A stretch of DNA of 64,000 bases from Rhodoferax sp. GW822-FHT02A01 (GCF_038784515.1 NZ_CP152376.1:1860001-1924000), one strand, 5' to 3'. Shown: positions 53,955 through 63,570, numbered from the stretch's first letter. Program-made: numbers and translations. Notes: a model not told the origin generated them from the sequence alone.

Positions 53955-56891
53955 TCAGCTCAGATGCTTGCCCGCAATCCCCGCCAGCTCAAACATCGTC
54001 ACCTGGGGCTTGCCAAACACCGGCAGCAGCTTGGCGTCGGCGTTGATGGCGCGTTTGTCCTTGGCGTCCTGCAGGCCGTTGGCCTTGATGTAGTCCCACA
54101 GCTTCTTGATGACCTGGGTGCGTGCCACCGGTTCGCTGCCGATGACTGCGGCCAGCTCGGCGCTGGGTTGCATGCCGGAGGCTGCGGTGGTCTTGCGGGG
54201 TGCTTTGGGCTTGGCCGTTGTAGATTTTGCTGCGGCTTTCTTCGCTGGCGCCTTCTTGGCGGCTGCACCCGCAGTCTTGGCCGCGGCGGCAGGTCGTGCG
54301 GCAGCGGTCTTGCGCGGCGGGAACTTGGATGGTGCGAATTCGAAGTTCACCTTGCCGGCTTCGGCATCCCAGGCCAGCATGGCCTTGAAGGCGCGGCGTG
54401 TGCGCATGGAGACGAACTTCTCCAGCATGTCGGTCTTGCCGGTGGCCAGCAGCTTTTGCATCTGCTCGCGCTCGATGGGCTGCTGCAGAATGATCTGGCC
54501 GCTCTTGAAGTCGCAGCTGGGTGTGGGCTGCTCGTGCGTGGGCACCGAGCGGTTGCATACATAGTTCTTGCCGTGCTCGAACACCGAGCCGCCACACTTG
54601 GGGCAGGTGCCCAGTGATTCCTGGCCGGAGAAGTCCACCAGCTCACCAGTTTCTTCGCCAGCCTTGTCGTCGCCGAAATCAAACTCCAGCTTGTAGTTCT
54701 TGGTCTCGTCATCGAACTTGAGGACCATCTCGGCCACAAACGGCCAGCCCGCCTTGGAGCGGAAGCCGTCGAGTGGGCCGATGTGTTTGTCCCGCAGGAA
54801 CTGCTCCACTTCGGCGAGTTCGAAGGTGCGTCCGGCGGGTGACTTGCCAAAACTGAAGCCGCAGCCGTCGTCCGTTCCCTTGGGACCGGTGCAGGCGTAA
54901 CGGCGGTAGTTTTCCTTGACGATACCGCCGCAGTTGGGGCAGGGCGCGCTCAGGGTGGCGTAGTCGCCCGGGATGGTGTCGCGGTCGTATTCCTTGGCTT
55001 TTTTGACCATGCGCTCGGTCATGGCAGCAATCTCGGCCATGAAGGTCTCGCGGCGCAGCTTGCCGTGCTCCATCTGGTTGAGCTTGTATTCCCATTCGCC
55101 GGTCAGCTCCGCCTTGGAGAGTTCCTCCACGCCCAGGCCGCGCAGCAGCGTCATGAGCTGGAAGGCTTTGGCCGTGGGAATGAGTTCGCGGCCTTCGCGC
55201 AGCATGTATTTTTCGGCGATCAGGCCTTCGATGATGCTGGAGCGTGTGGCAGGCGTGCCCAGGCCTTTTTCCTGCATGGCTTCGCGCAGCTCGTCGTCTT
55301 CCACCGTCTTGCCGGCACCTTCCATGGCGCCCAGCAGCGTGGCTTCGGAATAGCGTGCGGGCGGCTTGGTCTTGAGGCCTTTGGGGTCTACCGGGTTGCC
55401 ATGCACCTTTTCATTGGGTTGCACAGGCACCAGGTTCTGGCCCTTGTCGCCGTCCTTGGCATCGGCCACTTCCTCGGCGGCTTCCTTGCCGTAGATGGCC
55501 AGCCAGCCCGGCTTGACCAGCACCTTGCCCTCGGTCTTGAAGCTGTGTCCCACTGCCGTGGTGATGCGGGTGGTGACCTGGTATTCGGCACTCGGGAAGA
55601 ACACCGCCATGAAGCGGCGCACCACCAGGTCGTACACCTTTTGTTCGGCGTCCGACAGGCCGCTGGGCGCCTGCAGCGTGGGGATGATGGCAAAGTGATC
55701 CGACACCTTGGCGTTGTCAAACACGCGCTTGGTCGGCTTGATGTAATTGCCTTTGAGTGCGGTGGCGGCGTGCGGCGCCAGGTGGCGCATGCTGCTATCG
55801 GCCAGCATTTCAAAGGTCTGCTTGACCACCGGCACGTAGTCTTCGGGCAGATTGCGCGAATCGGTACGCGGGTAGGTCAGCGCCTTGTGGCGTTCGTACA
55901 GGCTCTGGGCAATCGACAAAGTGGTCTTGGCACTGAAGCCGAACTTGCCGTTGGCCTCACGTTGCAGGCTGGTCAGGTCAAACAGCAGGGGCGAGGCCTG
56001 CGTGGTGGGCTTGCTTTCCTCGGTGACGGTGGCTGGCTTGCCACGCACGGCGTCGGCAATCTCCTGCGCCTCGCGCAGGCTCCAGACGCGGTCGGCCTTG
56101 AGTTCGGCATCGTCCGGGTTCTTCTTCCACTGGGGGTTGAACCACTTGGCCGGGTATTCGCCCGCCTGGGCGGCAAAGGTGGCGTGGATTTCCCAGTAGT
56201 CGCGGCTGATGAACTTGCGGATCTGTTCTTCACGCTCGACCACCACCGACAGCGTGGGCGTCTGCACCCGGCCCACGGTGGTGAGGAAGAAGCCGCCGTC
56301 GCGCGAGTTGAACGCGGTCATGGCGCGCGTGCCGTTGATGCCCACCAGCCAATCGGCCTCGGAGCGGCAACGTGCGGCGTCGGCCAGCGGCTGCATCTGC
56401 GCGTTGGTGCGCAGGTGCTCAAAGCCCTCGCGGATGGCCTGCGGCGTCATGCTCTGCAGCCACAGGCGCGAGACCGGCTTGCCCAGCGGCTTGGCGCCAC
56501 CGGCATATTGCTCGATCAGGCGGAAGATCAGCTCCCCCTCGCGGCCCGCGTCACAGGCGTTGACGATCTTGTCCACGTCCTTGCGCTTGGCAAGCTTGAC
56601 CACCGCATTCAGGCGCGTCTTGGTCTTGTCCACGGGCTTGAGCTCGAAGTGCGGCGGGATCACCGGCAGGTTGGCAAAGCTCCACTTGCCGCGTTTGACG
56701 TCGTAGGCCTCGGGCGCCTGGATCTCCACCAGGTGGCCCACGGCGCTGGACACCACGTAGGTGTCGCTCTCAAAGTACTCGTCGTGTTTTTCAAACTTTC
56801 CGGCTGTCGGGGTGAGTGCCCGTACGATGTCCTGGGCGACGGAAGGCTTCTCGGCAATGACCAGTGTTTTATTCAAGGCGGCATTCTTCAT
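53955..56891 (-). CDS. topB: DNA topoisomerase III with lysine/alanine-rich tail and SWIB domain
   Basis: The product has 978 residues from ATG 56891, against about 650 for E. coli TopB. The Toprim domain starts 'LVIAEKPSVAQDIVRAL' and has 'DAGREGELIFRL' near 115. The catalytic tyrosine lies in 'LTYPRTDSRNLPED' near residue 339. Two zinc-ribbon regions follow, 'CPNCGGIVKENY' near 650 and 'CPKCGGSVFEHG' near 765. A lysine/alanine-rich, histone-H1-like linker spans about 855-905. The last ~70 residues look like a SWIB/MDM2 domain ('ARTQVIKKLWDYIKANGLQD', 'FELAGIAGKHL'). It relaxes and decatenates single-stranded-region DNA. The SWIB fusion recalls chlamydial topoisomerase I. Confidence 0.92.
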   Translation of the reverse strand: MKNAALNKTLVIAEKPSVAQDIVRALTPTAGKFEKHDEYFESDTYVVSSAVGHLVEIQAPEAYDVKRGKWSFANLPVIPPHFELKPVDKTKTRLNAVVKLAKRKDVDKIVNACDAGREGELIFRLIEQYAGGAKPLGKPVSRLWLQSMTPQAIREGFEHLRTNAQMQPLADAARCRSEADWLVGINGTRAMTAFNSRDGGFFLTTVGRVQTPTLSVVVEREEQIRKFISRDYWEIHATFAAQAGEYPAKWFNPQWKKNPDDAELKADRVWSLREAQEIADAVRGKPATVTEESKPTTQASPLLFDLTSLQREANGKFGFSAKTTLSIAQSLYERHKALTYPRTDSRNLPEDYVPVVKQTFEMLADSSMRHLAPHAATALKGNYIKPTKRVFDNAKVSDHFAIIPTLQAPSGLSDAEQKVYDLVVRRFMAVFFPSAEYQVTTRITTAVGHSFKTEGKVLVKPGWLAIYGKEAAEEVADAKDGDKGQNLVPVQPNEKVHGNPVDPKGLKTKPPARYSEATLLGAMEGAGKTVEDDELREAMQEKGLGTPATRSSIIEGLIAEKYMLREGRELIPTAKAFQLMTLLRGLGVEELSKAELTGEWEYKLNQMEHGKLRRETFMAEIAAMTERMVKKAKEYDRDTIPGDYATLSAPCPNCGGIVKENYRRYACTGPKGTDDGCGFSFGKSPAGRTFELAEVEQFLRDKHIGPLDGFRSKAGWPFVAEMVLKFDDETKNYKLEFDFGDDKAGEETGELVDFSGQESLGTCPKCGGSVFEHGKNYVCNRSVPTHEQPTPSCDFKSGQIILQQPIEREQMQKLLATGKTDMLEKFVSMRTRRAFKAMLAWDAEAGKVNFEFAPSKFPPRKTAAARPAAAAKTAGAAAKKAPAKKAAAKSTTAKPKAPRKTTAASGMQPSAELAAVIGSEPVARTQVIKKLWDYIKANGLQDAKDKRAINADAKLLPVFGKPQVTMFELAGIAGKHLS

Positions 56892-56989
56892 CTGACTACA
56901 ATCCAGTTCTCGCGGGCGCGCAGGCGCGCTCACATACGCAGGCACGCACATGCGCGCCCATACGATTCACCATACCAAATTTTTCTGAC

Positions 56990-57472
56990 GTGGCCAAAAA
57001 CCCAGTGAAATCCTCGGCGCAATCGGACGGACGCCGCATCCAGACCCGCCGCTCCGGCGTGCATGGCAAGGGCGTGTTTGCCCTGGTGGACATCGCCGAG
57101 GGCGAGACCATCATCGAGTATGTGGGTGAAGTCATCAGCTGGAAGGAGGCCCAGCGCCGCCATCCGCACGATCCCAAGGACCCCAACCATACGTTCTACT
57201 TCCACATCGATGAAGACCACGTCATCGATGCGCTGTACGGCGGCAACTCGTCGCGCTGGATCAACCATTCCTGCGACGCCAACTGCGAAGCCGACGAGCA
57301 GGACGGCCGCGTGTTCATCAAGGCCCGCCGTAATATCAAGGCGGGTGAAGAGCTGAACTACGACTACGGCCTGATCATCGACGAGCGCTACACCAAGAAG
57401 CTCAAGGCCGAGTACCCCTGCTGGTGCGGTGCCAAGAAGTGCCGCGGAACCTTGCTTGCACCGAAGCGTTGA
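56990..57472 (+). CDS. SET-domain protein-lysine methyltransferase
   Basis: The product has 160 residues from GTG 56990; no strong Shine-Dalgarno is visible. SET hallmarks are 'SGVHGKGVFALVDIAEGE' at the start, 'GNSSRWINHSCDANCEA' (the NHSC motif) near residue 96 and 'EELNYDYG' near 130. A post-SET cysteine cluster 'PCWCGAKKCRG' at the end would bind zinc with the NHSC cysteine. It should transfer methyl groups from AdoMet to protein lysines. It is divergent from topB, whose product carries a lysine-rich tail, an attractive but untested substrate. Confidence 0.9.
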   Translation: MAKNPVKSSAQSDGRRIQTRRSGVHGKGVFALVDIAEGETIIEYVGEVISWKEAQRRHPHDPKDPNHTFYFHIDEDHVIDALYGGNSSRWINHSCDANCEADEQDGRVFIKARRNIKAGEELNYDYGLIIDERYTKKLKAEYPCWCGAKKCRGTLLAPKR

Positions 57473-57605
57473 ACACCCCCAGGCTGCGCGCACTGCGTGT
57501 CGCTGCGCCACCCCCCCCTTGCAGGGGGCAATGCCGGCGGCCCGGCAGAGCCGGTTCCACGGCATTTCTGGCAAGGGGCTTCGCTCGCTGATTTGGGAGT
57601 CTTGA
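57473..57605. repeat. Intergenic hairpin region with GC-rich palindromes
   Basis: CCCCC at 57514-57518 pairs with GGGGG at 57524-57528 around 'ttgca'. Immediately downstream CCGGC and GCCGG around 57534-57553 form a second palindrome. The mosaic resembles the extragenic repeats scattered through Comamonadaceae genomes, which is recalled rather than searched. It may terminate the SET gene transcript. Confidence 0.45.
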
Positions 57606-58400
57606 ATGACGATACGCTGGCCCGCTGAAACCATCTGGGAGCAGGTGGAGCCCTTGTTGCCGGGCTTCACGGTTGAGGTTCTGCCCCAGATCGACTCCAC
57701 CAATACCGAGTTGATGCGCCGCGCCCGTGCCGGGCAGACCGAGCCCATTTTGCTGGTGGCCGAGCGCCAGACCGCTGGGCGCGGTCGGTTGGGGCGGGAC
57801 TGGCATAGCGATACGCAGGCAGGCGCTGCGACGCTGACGTTTTCCCTGGGGTTGCTGCTGCGGCTTGCCGACTGGTCGGGCCTGTCCCTGGCGGTGGGGC
57901 TAGCCGTCGTGGAAAGCCTGCACCCGTCGCTGCAGCTCAAATGGCCCAACGATGTCTGGCTGCAGGAGCGCAAGCTGGCGGGCATTTTGATCGAAACCAC
58001 CAGCATTGGCGATGTGCGCTATGCGGTGATCGGCATCGGCATCAACATCCTGCCCAGAGCTGCAGAAGGTTTGCGTACGGCGCCAGCGGCGTTGACGGAA
58101 GTTATGCCGCAGGTGGATGCGCCGACAGCGTTGGGCGCCGTCGTGTTACCACTGGTGCGGACGTTGCAGGCGTTTGAAGCCAGTGGGTTTGCTCCGCTGC
58201 GCACGGCGTTCCATGGTCGCGACCTGCTGTATGGCCGCGAAGTGATCTGCACGGACGGCACCACCGGCACGGCACGGGGCGTGGACGCGGTCGGTGCGCT
58301 GCTGGTGCATACTGCCAGCGGACTTCAGAAAATCAGCAGTGCGGAGGTCAGTGTGCGACCGCAGACACCCGCTGACCCACCTAACGGATCTTCGGCCTGA
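57606..58400 (+). CDS. birA: Biotin--[acetyl-CoA carboxylase] ligase (monofunctional)
   Basis: The product has 264 residues. The ligase core has 'IDSTNTELMRRARAG' near residue 29, the ATP/biotinyl-AMP loop 'QTAGRGRLGRDW' near 57 and 'KWPNDVWLQERKLAGILIE' near 115. A C-terminal SH3-like segment follows. It lacks the N-terminal winged-helix repressor domain of E. coli BirA, so it acts only as a ligase. It attaches biotin to the carboxylase carrier. The SPOR-protein gene starts 1 bp after its stop. Confidence 0.93.
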   Translation: MTIRWPAETIWEQVEPLLPGFTVEVLPQIDSTNTELMRRARAGQTEPILLVAERQTAGRGRLGRDWHSDTQAGAATLTFSLGLLLRLADWSGLSLAVGLAVVESLHPSLQLKWPNDVWLQERKLAGILIETTSIGDVRYAVIGIGINILPRAAEGLRTAPAALTEVMPQVDAPTALGAVVLPLVRTLQAFEASGFAPLRTAFHGRDLLYGREVICTDGTTGTARGVDAVGALLVHTASGLQKISSAEVSVRPQTPADPPNGSSA

Positions 58401-58401
58401 C

Positions 58402-59061
58402 ATGTTGCGATTGCTTGCACTGGTTCTGCTTCTTGCCAACGGGATGTATTACGCCTGGGGCAACGGATATTTGCTGCCCTTGGGTTTCGGCCCTGTGCAG
58501 CAACGCGAGCCGCAACGACTGGCACAGCAGATAGAGCCGGATTCCGTCAAGCTCATCAGCCCCCAGGAATTCAAGCGCATCGAAGAGCAGGTCAAGGCCG
58601 ACCGTGAGCCCAAGGAATGCCTGCAGGCGGGGCCGTTCGATGATGCGCAAAGCACGGTGTTGCGCCAGGCCTTGGGGGACGCTTTGCCCGTCGGCTCCTG
58701 GCAACTGGATGAAGAGCATGTGGCTGCGCGCTGGATTATCTACATGGGCAAGTACGCTGGCGCGGAGGCCTTGGCAAAGAAGCGCTCCGAGGTCGTGGCG
58801 ATGGGTATCAAGACCGAAAGTCTGGAGAACGCCGCTTTGGAGCCAGGCTTTTCTCTGGGCGGCTTTGACACCAAGGCCGATGCCGATGCAGCGCTTGCAC
58901 GCCTGTCTGCGCGGGGACTGCACACGGCCCGCGTGGTGCAGGAGCGTGAGGCGTTGCAGGACTATCAGCTCAAGTTGCCTGCCGTCAATGCCGCACTCAA
59001 GGCCAAGCTGACCGATCTGCGCGGACCACTGGCAGGCAAGTCGCTACACGCCTGTAACTAA
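58402..59061 (+). CDS. SPOR-domain membrane protein
   Basis: The product has 219 residues from ATG 58402; the in-frame extension back to 58294 is inside birA. An N-terminal hydrophobic segment (about 1-20) acts as signal-anchor. The region about 75-190 contains two beta-alpha units with 'CLQAGPFDDAQSTVLRQAL' and 'FSLGGFDTKADADAALARL', the SPOR pattern that binds denuded glycan strands at septa. It is cotranscribed with birA. Its end overlaps the end of the convergent sensor kinase gene by 18 bp. Confidence 0.8.
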   Translation: MLRLLALVLLLANGMYYAWGNGYLLPLGFGPVQQREPQRLAQQIEPDSVKLISPQEFKRIEEQVKADREPKECLQAGPFDDAQSTVLRQALGDALPVGSWQLDEEHVAARWIIYMGKYAGAEALAKKRSEVVAMGIKTESLENAALEPGFSLGGFDTKADADAALARLSARGLHTARVVQEREALQDYQLKLPAVNAALKAKLTDLRGPLAGKSLHACN

Positions 59062-60516
59062 TTCTCCGTAGGTCGTCACCCCGGCATCCGCCGGAAAGCG
59101 CACGGTAAAGCAGCATCCCGGAGGTGTCTGGCCCGGGCGGGCGTCTTCCACCGTGACCTCGGCGCGGTGTTGCCGCGCAATTTCCAGCACGATGGGCAGA
59201 CCCAGGCCGGAGCCATCGGCTTCGTTGCCCAGGGCACGGTAGAAAGGCTGGAACACCAGTTCGCGCTCGGCCAGCGGGATGCCGGGACCGGAGTCCTCCA
59301 CCTGAATGACCTGCACCCGGCTGAAGGGGTCGATCAGCACCCGCGCGGTGATCACGCCTGGTTTGTCGGCGCCGGATGGCGTGTAGTTGATCGCGTTGTC
59401 CACCAGGTTGCGCACCATCTCCTTGAGTAGGGTCGGGTTGCCCATCACCATGACGCCATCGGATCCGGGTTGCGCGCCCTCATAGCCCACGTCGATGTGC
59501 TTGTCCATGGCGCGTGGTACGCAGTCGCGGATCACGTCCATGGTCAGCCGTGCAACGTCACAGGGCTGGTGTGCCAATATCGTGCTGCTGCTTTCGGCGC
59601 GTGCCAGGGCCAGCAACTGGTTGACAGTGTGGGTGGCGCGAATGCTGGAGCGGCCGATCTGGCGCAGGGACTGCTTGAGGTCTTCGGCGCTGGCACCTTC
59701 GCGCTGGGCCAGGTCGGCCTGCATGCGCAATCCTGCCAGCGGTGTCTTGAGCTGGTGGGCGGCATCGGCCAGGAAGCGCTTTTGCGTGACGATGGACTCT
59801 TTCAGGCGCATCAGCAGATCATTCACCGAGGCCACCAATGGCGCCACTTCCATGGGGACCGCCTCGACCTCCAGCGGACTCAGGTCATCCGGGTTGCGCG
59901 CGCGAATGCGTTCTTCCAGCCGGTTGAGCGGCTTGATGGCCTGCACCAGCGCCAGCCACACCAGCAGCACTGCCAGCGGCAGCACCACAAACTGCGGCAG
60001 CATCACGCCCTTGACGATCTCCGTGGCCAGGACAGAGCGCTTGTCCATGGTCTCGGCCACCTGGACCAGCGCCGGTCTGCTATTGGGGACGTCCAGCTTG
60101 ACCCACATGTAGGCCACTTTGAGCTCGCTGCCCTTGTACTCGTCGTCGCGCATGTGTACTTCGCCGGTGGTGCTCTTGTCATCGTCCCCGGGCAGAGGGA
60201 GATTTCTTTCGCCACTCAAGAATTCGCCTTGTGGTCCCAGCACCTGGTAGTACACCGTGTCGGCGTCATCGGCGCGCAGCAGTTCGCGCGCGGGCAGGGG
60301 CAGCACAAACTGCGCATGGTTGTTCTTGAGGGTGATGAGTTGCGCCAGGGCGCTGACGTTGTATTCCAGCGCGCGGTCAAACGGCTTGCCCGCAATGCCT
60401 TGCGCCACCAGCCAGGTCAGCACCAGGCTGATAGGCCACAGCAGCAGCAATGGCGTGAGCATCCAGTCCAGGATTTCCCCGAACAGGGAGCGCTGCTCGC
60501 GCTGGAAGATTTTCAC
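59044..60516 (-). CDS. Two-component sensor histidine kinase (TctE/QseC-like)
   Basis: The product has 490 residues. GTG 60516 overlaps the regulator's TGA (GTGA) with GGAG upstream and is preferred to ATG 60537, which lies inside the regulator gene. Two TM helices (about 20-45 and 180-200) bracket a periplasmic sensor. HAMP-like and HisKA domains follow with 'DAAHQLKTPLAGLRMQADL' (phospho-His) near residue 260. HATPase motifs are 'NLVDNAINYTPSG', 'VEDSGPGIP' and 'GSGLGLPIV'. It pairs with the response regulator at 60513; the signal is unknown. Confidence 0.92.
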   Translation of the reverse strand: MKIFQREQRSLFGEILDWMLTPLLLLWPISLVLTWLVAQGIAGKPFDRALEYNVSALAQLITLKNNHAQFVLPLPARELLRADDADTVYYQVLGPQGEFLSGERNLPLPGDDDKSTTGEVHMRDDEYKGSELKVAYMWVKLDVPNSRPALVQVAETMDKRSVLATEIVKGVMLPQFVVLPLAVLLVWLALVQAIKPLNRLEERIRARNPDDLSPLEVEAVPMEVAPLVASVNDLLMRLKESIVTQKRFLADAAHQLKTPLAGLRMQADLAQREGASAEDLKQSLRQIGRSSIRATHTVNQLLALARAESSSTILAHQPCDVARLTMDVIRDCVPRAMDKHIDVGYEGAQPGSDGVMVMGNPTLLKEMVRNLVDNAINYTPSGADKPGVITARVLIDPFSRVQVIQVEDSGPGIPLAERELVFQPFYRALGNEADGSGLGLPIVLEIARQHRAEVTVEDARPGQTPPGCCFTVRFPADAGVTTYGELVTGV

Positions 60517-61187
60517 CCCGGAATCTTCTCCAGGCAATAGCCCAGTCCGCGCACGGTTGCAATCCGGATCGGCCCCTTTTCGATCTTCTTGCGCAGACGG
60601 TGGATGTAGACCTCGATGGCGTTGTTGCTGACCTCCTCACCCCATTCGCACAGTCGCTCCACCAGTTGGTCCTTGCTGACCAGACGTCCGGCGCGCTGCA
60701 GCAGCACTTCCAGCAGACCCAGCTCGCGGGCAGACAGTTCCACCATCTTGCCGTCGATGGTGGCCACACGACCGGCCTGGTCGTATATCAGCGGACCGTG
60801 CTTGATGCTGCTGCTGGATGCCCCCATGCCACGGCGCACCAGGGCGCGCACACGGGCTTCGAGTTCCTGCAGGCTGAAGGGTTTGGCCATGTAATCGTCG
60901 GCGCCGTAGTCCAGACCTTTGACGCGTTCTTCCACGCTGTCGGCGGCGGTGAGTATGAGGACGGGCAACGAGGAGCCGCGTGCGCGCAGCTTCTTGAGTA
61001 CTTCCAGGCCGTGCATCTTGGGCAGGCCCAGGTCGAGGATCAGCAAGTCGAATTCGGTATTGGTCATCAGCGCGGCGTCGGCCTCCGAACCATTGGCCAC
61101 ATGGTCCACCGCGGCACCTGCGCTGCGCAAGGCCCGCAGCAAACCGTCCGCCAGGACTTGGTCATCTTCCGCAATCAAAATCCGCAT
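60513..61187 (-). CDS. OmpR/TctD-type response regulator
   Basis: The product has 224 residues. The receiver domain has 'AEDDQVLADGLLRAL' and phospho-acceptor Asp52 in 'LLILDLGLPKMHG'; 'ILTAADSVEERVKGLDYGADDY' and Lys in 'YMAKPF' complete it. The C-terminal winged-helix DNA-binding domain ends 'IEVYIHRLRKKIEKGPIRIATVRGLGY', a region of about residues 190-218. It overlaps the kinase gene by 4 bp (GTGA), so the two are coupled. No tripartite carboxylate transporter is nearby to define the regulon. Confidence 0.94.
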   Translation of the reverse strand: MRILIAEDDQVLADGLLRALRSAGAAVDHVANGSEADAALMTNTEFDLLILDLGLPKMHGLEVLKKLRARGSSLPVLILTAADSVEERVKGLDYGADDYMAKPFSLQELEARVRALVRRGMGASSSSIKHGPLIYDQAGRVATIDGKMVELSARELGLLEVLLQRAGRLVSKDQLVERLCEWGEEVSNNAIEVYIHRLRKKIEKGPIRIATVRGLGYCLEKIPG

Positions 61188-61232
61188 GGCCGTCTCCTTG
61201 TTTTCGCCATTCTAGGCCTGCACCGTGCGCAT

Positions 61233-61715
61233 TTACCGTCCGCTGTAGGCCTCCAGCCCCAGAGCGATCACGGTAACGACTTCGTCACCGACGGCCGCGC
61301 GCATCTCGCTTTCAGCCTGCGCGACGGCTTCCTGGTAGGCGCCAAGCCAGGCCATCCCGGTGTCTGTGAACACCACGCGCTTGGCGCGGGCGTCGACCGG
61401 ATCGTTCTCGCGGCGCACCATACCCCAGGCTTCACACTGCGTGACCAGGGTCGCCATGGCCTGTTTGGTCATGCCGGCAGCCTGTGCCAGCTCGGTCAGG
61501 CGTGCGCCCTCAGGGGGGAGGTGGCGGGTGATGTGGATGTGAGCTGCGCTGACCTGGCCGCGTGCTGCCAGATTGGACAGCCCCAGAGGCACACTGGGGT
61601 GTTGCGCCATGCATTCCATGACCCGTGCGTCAAAACGCTCCAGCGCCAGGCGCAACCAGTGGCCCAGATGGGTGCTGCGCCAAGAAGGTTGTGGTTCTGG
61701 CGGTGCTGTGATCAT
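61233..61715 (-). CDS. MarR-family transcriptional regulator
   Basis: The product has 160 residues. The winged HTH includes 'ARLTELAQAAGMTKQAMATL' (about 72-91) and the wing 'DPVDARAKRVVFTDTG'. MarR proteins are usually autorepressors that sense phenolics or oxidants. It is divergent from recA across a 144-bp spacer. The target genes are not evident. Confidence 0.9.
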   Translation of the reverse strand: MITAPPEPQPSWRSTHLGHWLRLALERFDARVMECMAQHPSVPLGLSNLAARGQVSAAHIHITRHLPPEGARLTELAQAAGMTKQAMATLVTQCEAWGMVRRENDPVDARAKRVVFTDTGMAWLGAYQEAVAQAESEMRAAVGDEVVTVIALGLEAYSGR

Positions 61716-61782
61716 GGTTCGAATGGTAATGCAAACTGACTAAATATTGTGTTTACCAATTTCAATAAGCCCCGTTAAACTA

Positions 61783-61798
61783 CTGTTCAAGCATCCAG
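61783..61798 (+). promoter_or_regulatory. LexA-box candidate upstream of recA
   Basis: CTGT at 61783-61786, eight bases, then CCAG at 61795-61798. This matches the CTGT-N8-ACAG SOS box with one mismatch and lies about 60 bp before recA, where it should be. Confidence 0.55.
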
Positions 61799-61859
61799 CC
61801 TGTAATTAAATGCAGATGCTGAGCAAGCCACAACCCGATTGATTTTTAAGGAGATTTCC

Positions 61860-62966
61860 ATGGACGCACCCGTCAAGAACCCCAACAACACGAATGGCGC
61901 CAACACCGAAAAAGCCAAGGCGCTGCAAGTCGCGCTGGCGCAGATCGAAAAGCAGTTCGGCAAAGGCACCATCATGCGCCTGGGTGAGGGCGAGGTGATC
62001 GAGGACATCCAGGTGGTCTCCACCGGCTCGCTGGGGCTGGATATCGCTCTGGGCGTGGGCGGCCTGCCGCGTGGCCGCGTCGTGGAAATCTACGGCCCGG
62101 AATCCTCCGGCAAGACCACGCTGACACTGCAAGTCGTGGCCGAAATGCAAAAGCAAGGTGGCCAATGTGCTTTCGTGGATGCCGAGCACGCACTGGACAT
62201 CCAGTACGCGCAAAAACTGGGCGTGAACCTGCAGGACCTGCTGATCAGCCAACCCGACACCGGTGAACAAGCCCTGGAAATCGTCGACAGCCTGGTGCGT
62301 TCCGGCGCGGTCGATCTGATCATCGTGGACTCGGTGGCGGCACTGACCCCCAAGGCCGAACTCGAAGGCGAAATGGGCGATTCCCTGCCCGGCCTGCAAG
62401 CCCGTCTGATGAGCCAGGCGCTGCGCAAGCTCACCGCCCACATCAAGAAGACCAACTGCATGGTCATCTTCATCAACCAGATCCGCATGAAGATCGGCGT
62501 GATGTTCGGCTCGCCCGAAACCACCACCGGCGGCAATGCGCTCAAGTTCTACGCCTCCGTGCGCCTGGACATCCGCCGTACCGGCACCATCAAGAAGGGT
62601 GAGGAATCCATCGGCAACGAGACCAAGGTCAAGGTGGTCAAGAACAAGGTGGCGCCTCCCTTCAAGACGGCCGAGTTCGACATCCTGTTCGGCGAAGGCA
62701 TCAGCCGCCATGGCGAAATCATCGATATGGGCGTGAACGCCGGCATCCTGGAAAAATCCGGCGCCTGGTATGCCTACCAGGGCGAAAAAATCGGCCAGGG
62801 CCGCGACAACGCCCGCGAATTCCTGCGCGAAAACGCCGACTTGTCGGTGGAAATTGAAAACAAGGTTCGCGAGTCCCTGGGCATTCCACTGCTGCCGGTG
62901 GCCGAGGTGGAAAAGGTCAAGGGCAAGAAGGCTGACAAAGCCGATAAAGCAGACAAGGCTGCGTAA
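61860..62966 (+). CDS. recA: RecA recombinase
   Basis: The product has 368 residues. ATG 61860 has AAGGAG at good spacing; the extension to 61839 would include the RBS. Walker A is 'GPESSGKTT' near residue 75, with '[14 protein letters not shown]' (Walker B), '[19 protein letters not shown]' (loop L1) and '[16 protein letters not shown]' (L2 region). The C-terminus ends in a short acidic/basic K-A-D repeat. It carries strand exchange and LexA cleavage activities and is followed by recX after 21 bp. Confidence 0.98.
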   Translation: MDAPVKNPNNTNGANTEKAKALQVALAQIEKQFGKGTIMRLGEGEVIEDIQVVSTGSLGLDIALGVGGLPRGRVVEIYGPESSGKTTLTLQVVAEMQKQGGQCAFVDAEHALDIQYAQKLGVNLQDLLISQPDTGEQALEIVDSLVRSGAVDLIIVDSVAALTPKAELEGEMGDSLPGLQARLMSQALRKLTAHIKKTNCMVIFINQIRMKIGVMFGSPETTTGGNALKFYASVRLDIRRTGTIKKGEESIGNETKVKVVKNKVAPPFKTAEFDILFGEGISRHGEIIDMGVNAGILEKSGAWYAYQGEKIGQGRDNAREFLRENADLSVEIENKVRESLGIPLLPVAEVEKVKGKKADKADKADKAA

Positions 62967-62987
62967 ACCCAGGACTGCCGCGAAGCA

Positions 62988-63437
62988 ATGGCCGTCACAC
63001 AGATTTCCCTGACCGGTCGGGCCTTGCGGCTGCTGTCCACGCGTGAGCACTCACGCGCGGAGCTGGAGCGCAAGCTGGCGCCGTATGAAGAAGAGCCCGG
63101 CGCCTTGGCCAAGGTGCTGGATACCTTGCAGGCCAAGGATTTCATCAACGAAGGCCGGGTGCTCGAGTCCGTCATTCACCGCCGCTCCGCCAAGCTGGGG
63201 GCGCAACGTATCAAGCAGGAGTTGCAGGCAAAGGGGTTGGAGCCCGAAGCAGTTGCCAGAGCCCTGGATACGCTACGCGCCAGCGAGGTGGAGCGCGCGC
63301 GCGAAGTCTGGCGCAAGAAGTTTGGTCAACCGCCTGCCGATGCGTCTGAGCGGGCAAAGCAGATGCGGTTTTTGGCGGGGCGTGGGTTTGGTGGGGATGC
63401 GATTCGGCGGGTGGTTTCTGGGGGCGATGAAGACTAA
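62988..63437 (+). CDS. recX: RecX regulatory protein
   Basis: The product has 149 residues. It is a helical three-repeat protein with 'LLSTREHSRAELERKL', 'FINEGRVLESVIHRRSAKLG' and 'ERAREVWRKKFG'. RecX binds the RecA filament and limits its activity. The position directly after recA is classical. Confidence 0.93.
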   Translation: MAVTQISLTGRALRLLSTREHSRAELERKLAPYEEEPGALAKVLDTLQAKDFINEGRVLESVIHRRSAKLGAQRIKQELQAKGLEPEAVARALDTLRASEVERAREVWRKKFGQPPADASERAKQMRFLAGRGFGGDAIRRVVSGGDED

Positions 63438-63475
63438 TTGCCTTTTGCAGCCTGCTGACTTTTTCTTGCGAGCCC

Positions 63476-63570
63476 GCCGCTGGAGTGGGGTATGCGTTTT
63501 GCTCCGTGTCCCCCGGCCCTGAAGGGCCTCCTCCTTTACCTGCGCAAAACGCATACCCCACTCCAGCGGC
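63476..63570. repeat. Long hairpin element A downstream of recX
   Basis: Bases 63476-63501 are a perfect 26-bp inverted copy of 63545-63570. The loop holds a core with 'ctccgtgtcccccggccct' and 'cctcctcctttacctgcgc', itself containing the small palindrome ggccctgaagggcc. It probably ends the recA-recX transcript. The core recurs inverted in element B. Confidence 0.85.
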
